DNA of 64,000 nt from Oceanihabitans gracilariae. Its GTDB lineage: Bacteria; Bacteroidota; Bacteroidia; Flavobacteriales; Flavobacteriaceae. This document shows positions 61,213 to 64,000 of this stretch, in pieces. The translations under genes were made by a program, and so were the position numbers. How positions within the stretch are numbered: position 1 is the stretch's first letter; each line of letters begins with the position of its first letter. The notes below the pieces were generated by a model. That model was given only the letters and a program-made list of their open reading frames with translations. It did no database searches and was not told where the DNA came from. Location of the stretch: the NCBI RefSeq assembly GCF_042684485.1, contig NZ_JBHULM010000011.1, positions 186,001 through 250,000 of the forward strand, written 5' to 3'.

Positions 61213-64000
61213 TCATTTAGCTCTTTTTGAATATTCTGAAGGGGAAACTCCATGCAGTTTTTTAAAGGAAGTTGAAAAGTAAGAGTTAGACTCTATACCT
61301 ATTTGATACATCACTTCTGCAACATTATACCCTGTATTACTGTCTAACAATTCGGCAGCTCTTTGCAATCTAAAATTACGCAAATAAGCATTTGGTACTT
61401 GCCCAGTAAGTTGCTTTAATTTTCTATAAAAATGAGAGGAACTTAAGCCAGCTTCAATAGAAAGTTCTTCTACACCAAAATTTGAATTGGATAAATTCTT
61501 TTCTATTATTTCTGAAATTCTCTCTAAAAACTCAAGATCTCTTTTAGATAAGTCTAACTCTTTTTTATTTTTTGGAGGTATACTGTTTTTTGAAAAATAC
61601 TCTTTAATCTTAAAATTATTTTCAATTAACTTTTTAAGTCGAAGTTCTAAATGTTTTAAAGAAAAGGGTTTGCTAATATATTCATCTGCACCAAACTCTA
61701 AACCTTTAATTAAATCTACATTATCTCCTAAAGCAGTTAATAGTAAAACGGGAAGTTGACAGGTTTCCGGATTAGCCTTAATACGTTTACACAATTCAAA
61801 ACCATCCATTTCTGGCATCATCACATCACTTATTACTGTACTAAACTCTGTTTTTTTAATGGCTTCTAAAGCTTCAACTCCATTGTTTGCAATGGCAATA
61901 TTATAAGTGTCTGACAATGCATTTTTAAGAAAATCTTGAATATCTATTTCATTTTCTACTACTAACACACTATGTTGTTTTTCAGCTATTTGCTCTTCAT
62001 TATCCTTCTTTAAACTATTAGCTTGTAAAGGCACCCAATTTTTTATAAAAGACTTCTGTACTTTGCTGTCTTCTATTTCCACTTCTTCAATTTTAGAAGA
62101 CGGAATAAAAACCGTAAAGCGAGTTTCTTTATTTGGTTTACTTTTTACAGTAATACGTCCGTTAAATAAGTCTATTAAAGATTTACAGAAAGACAACCCA
62201 ATTCCTCCTCCACTAACATTTCCATCTTGGTTTCCTAATTGATAAAACCTTTCAAATATATTATTCAGGTTTTCTTTAGGAATTCCTTTACCTGTATCTA
62301 CAACATCTATTTTAATGTTTTTTTCATTATTTTCAAATACAATAGAAGCTTCAATACTAATAGTACCTTGAACAGGTGTATTTTTAAAGGCATTAGAAAG
62401 TAGATTAAAAAGTATTCTTTCTAGTTTTTCTACATCTATTACAATTTCTTCATTTGGAGAACTTATTTTATAATAAAAATTAATGTTCTTTTCTAAAGCG
62501 TAATTTTCAAAAGCTTCTGTTGTTGGATATAAGAATTCACCTAAAGTAGACTTTGTATAGTTTAAATTTAAATACCCTTGTTCTGATTGTCTAAATGTTA
62601 TTAATTGATCAATTAAACTTAAAAGACGATGTGTATTTCTTTTTATAATTGATAAATATTTTTCGTTCTCTGGATTTCTGTTGTTTTCTATAACGCGATC
62701 TAGCGGACCAGAAATTAACGTAAGTGGTGTTCTAAACTCATGAGATAGGTTGGTGAAATATTTAAATTTCCCTTGGTTTACAACCTCCATTCTATCTTTA
62801 TCTATTTGCTCATAGATTAATCTTTGTTTTAGTTTTTCATGTTGTACAAAATAGAAAACAATTCCTACGCCAACTCCCAAAAAGATAAGGACTAACAACG
62901 TATAACTCCACCAAGTTTGATACCAAAGCGGCAGTACTTCTAATGTTAATGTTTTGATTGAAGCACTCCAAACACCATCTCCATTAGCAGATTTTACTTT
63001 TAAGGTATAGGTTCCTGCTTCTAAATTGGTATACGTGATAGCAGATTTACCTTCATCTGTTTCTACCCAATCTTTATTAAAACCATCTAATTTATAGGCT
63101 ATTTTATTTTTTGCTGGTGCAGAAGTATGCTCAGCAACTAAATTAAACGAAATAATGCGTTGGCTTTTAGAAATGGTAATAGTATCTGTTTCTGATATTG
63201 CTTTTTTAAGAATAGTAATATCATTTAATTTCTCTCCTATTTTTACGGCTTTATTATTAATTAATAGCGACGTAATTAAAACTCTTGGAGGCATTTTGTT
63301 TAAAGATATTTTTTGAGGATCAAAAATGGTTAGTCCGTTTAAACCTCCAAAATACATATAGCCAGATGCACCTAAAGCATAAGCCGATTGCCTAAAATTA
63401 TTTTGCATTAAACCATCACTTACATCAAATACATTTACTTTGTTGGTTTCTGTATTAAACCTAACCAATCCCATATCTGTACTTACCCAAAGATTTGTAC
63501 TGTTTGCTTCTGGTAAAATTCCGTAAATAACATCATCTGGTAAGAGATCGTTTTTTCTGAAATATTCAATATTTAAAGGATTACCATCACTATCTAGTGT
63601 TAATTTATTTAAGCCACCACCAAAAGTACCTATCCAAATATTTTTTTTTGCATCTTCATAAAGTGTAAAAATGCTATTGTAAGTTAGTTTAGAGCTTCCT
63701 GTTTTGGTATCATTATAGTTTCTAATAAGCTTTAATTTTCCTCTTTCATAACTACATTGCAACAAACCTCTATCTGTACCAAACCACAATTGTTTATTGC
63801 TATCTTGCAAGAAACTTTGCACTTTACTTGTTGTTTTTAAAGCAGATTTAATAGTGATTTTTGGCTGTGTAGAAATTTCAATTGTTTTCCAAGGGTTTTC
63901 AACAACTAAAATTCTATTTCCTGCTAAAACAATATCTGTATCATTAATTTGTGCAATCTTTCTAGTTAAAAACAAAGAGGTAATGTCTCCTTTTGATAAA
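61213..64000 (-). CDS. Hybrid two-component system regulator (partial, 5' end beyond window)
   Basis: The C-terminal 929 residues or so of a hybrid two-component protein; the frame stays open to the window edge. Counting from 63975, the order is: end of the periplasmic beta-propeller (Reg_prop, about 1-235), Y_Y_Y domain (about 275-350), one membrane helix (about 355-377), histidine kinase with phosphate-accepting H412 (NLSHEFRTPL), ATPase boxes DTGKGIP and GGGIGL, response-regulator receiver with D717 (VISDVMMPEMDG), and an AraC-type DNA-binding domain (about 810-920). Such proteins sense an oligosaccharide in the periplasm and switch on the nearby locus. The first part of the propeller, with the ligand-binding face, is missing. 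Confidence 0.93.
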   Translation of the reverse strand, partial: LSKGDITSLFLTRKIAQINDTDIVLAGNRILVVENPWKTIEISTQPKITIKSALKTTSKVQSFLQDSNKQLWFGTDRGLLQCSYERGKLKLIRNYNDTKTGSSKLTYNSIFTLYEDAKKNIWIGTFGGGLNKLTLDSDGNPLNIEYFRKNDLLPDDVIYGILPEANSTNLWVSTDMGLVRFNTETNKVNVFDVSDGLMQNNFRQSAYALGASGYMYFGGLNGLTIFDPQKISLNKMPPRVLITSLLINNKAVKIGEKLNDITILKKAISETDTITISKSQRIISFNLVAEHTSAPAKNKIAYKLDGFNKDWVETDEGKSAITYTNLEAGTYTLKVKSANGDGVWSASIKTLTLEVLPLWYQTWWSYTLLVLIFLGVGVGIVFYFVQHEKLKQRLIYEQIDKDRMEVVNQGKFKYFTNLSHEFRTPLTLISGPLDRVIENNRNPENEKYLSIIKRNTHRLLSLIDQLITFRQSEQGYLNLNYTKSTLGEFLYPTTEAFENYALEKNINFYYKISSPNEEIVIDVEKLERILFNLLSNAFKNTPVQGTISIEASIVFENNEKNIKIDVVDTGKGIPKENLNNIFERFYQLGNQDGNVSGGGIGLSFCKSLIDLFNGRITVKSKPNKETRFTVFIPSSKIEEVEIEDSKVQKSFIKNWVPLQANSLKKDNEEQIAEKQHSVLVVENEIDIQDFLKNALSDTYNIAIANNGVEALEAIKKTEFSTVISDVMMPEMDGFELCKRIKANPETCQLPVLLLTALGDNVDLIKGLEFGADEYISKPFSLKHLELRLKKLIENNFKIKEYFSKNSIPPKNKKELDLSKRDLEFLERISEIIEKNLSNSNFGVEELSIEAGLSSSHFYRKLKQLTGQVPNAYLRNFRLQRAAELLDSNTGYNVAEVMYQIGIESNSYFSTSFKKLHGVSPSEYSKRAK

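Overview
The window looks like the chromosome of a marine flavobacterium (Bacteroidota, probably Flavobacteriaceae). The base composition is AT-rich, promoters match the Bacteroidota -7 element TAnnTTTG, several proteins end in type IX secretion (T9SS) sorting domains, and the right edge holds a hybrid two-component regulator. No rRNA, tRNA, CRISPR array or insertion sequence was seen.

Bases 1-4000 are ordinary chromosome: a flavin-binding PNPOx-like protein, a sigma-70-like protein, and a three-gene Mla-type lipid transporter (permease, ATPase, MCE substrate-binding protein). From about 4.4 kb to the right edge the window is one very large polysaccharide utilisation locus for a sulfated, fucose-containing glycan, most likely a fucoidan. 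It carries 14 S1 sulfatases, one formylglycine-generating enzyme, two GH29 alpha-L-fucosidases, a GH95-like enzyme, three paralogues of an unassigned TIM-barrel-like hydrolase family, two paralogues of a second unassigned family (one a lipoprotein, one a T9SS cargo), two esterases, carbohydrate-binding-like surface proteins, one TonB-dependent receptor and the regulator. No SusD homologue is visible. The substrate is inferred from the enzyme set, not shown directly.

Layout: FGE (4.5-5.7 kb, +). Leftward operon of TonB receptor, GH29, hydrolase and three sulfatases (16.8 to 5.8 kb). Divergent rightward operon of GH29, hydrolase and three sulfatases (17.0-25.1 kb). Unknown cytoplasmic protein, two sulfatases and an esterase (25.3-30.8 kb). 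Candidate endo-hydrolase lipoprotein, sulfatase, hydrolase and esterase (30.9-35.8 kb). GH95-like enzyme plus sulfatase (35.9-39.9 kb). Surface lipoprotein (40.2-41.8 kb). T9SS endo-hydrolase candidate plus two sulfatases (42.3-47.8 kb). T9SS sulfatase (48.0-50.5 kb). Leftward outer-membrane barrel protein, two T9SS binding-type proteins and a sulfatase (50.8-58.3 kb). Repeat-rich surface protein (58.8-60.3 kb), small Lys-rich protein and regulator (60.7-64 kb).

The main discovery is a hidden regulatory code. Eleven promoters in the locus carry the same 61-bp arrangement on the coding strand: two half-sites resembling GAWWWVAGMAA exactly 21 bp apart, then a -7 box (TAnnTTTG/A) whose first base lies exactly 25 bp after the last G of the second half-site core. 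Two further promoters are weaker matches. This binds nearly all transcription units, including the small Lys-rich protein and the repeat-rich surface protein, into one predicted regulon. The natural candidate regulator is the AraC-domain hybrid two-component protein at the right edge.
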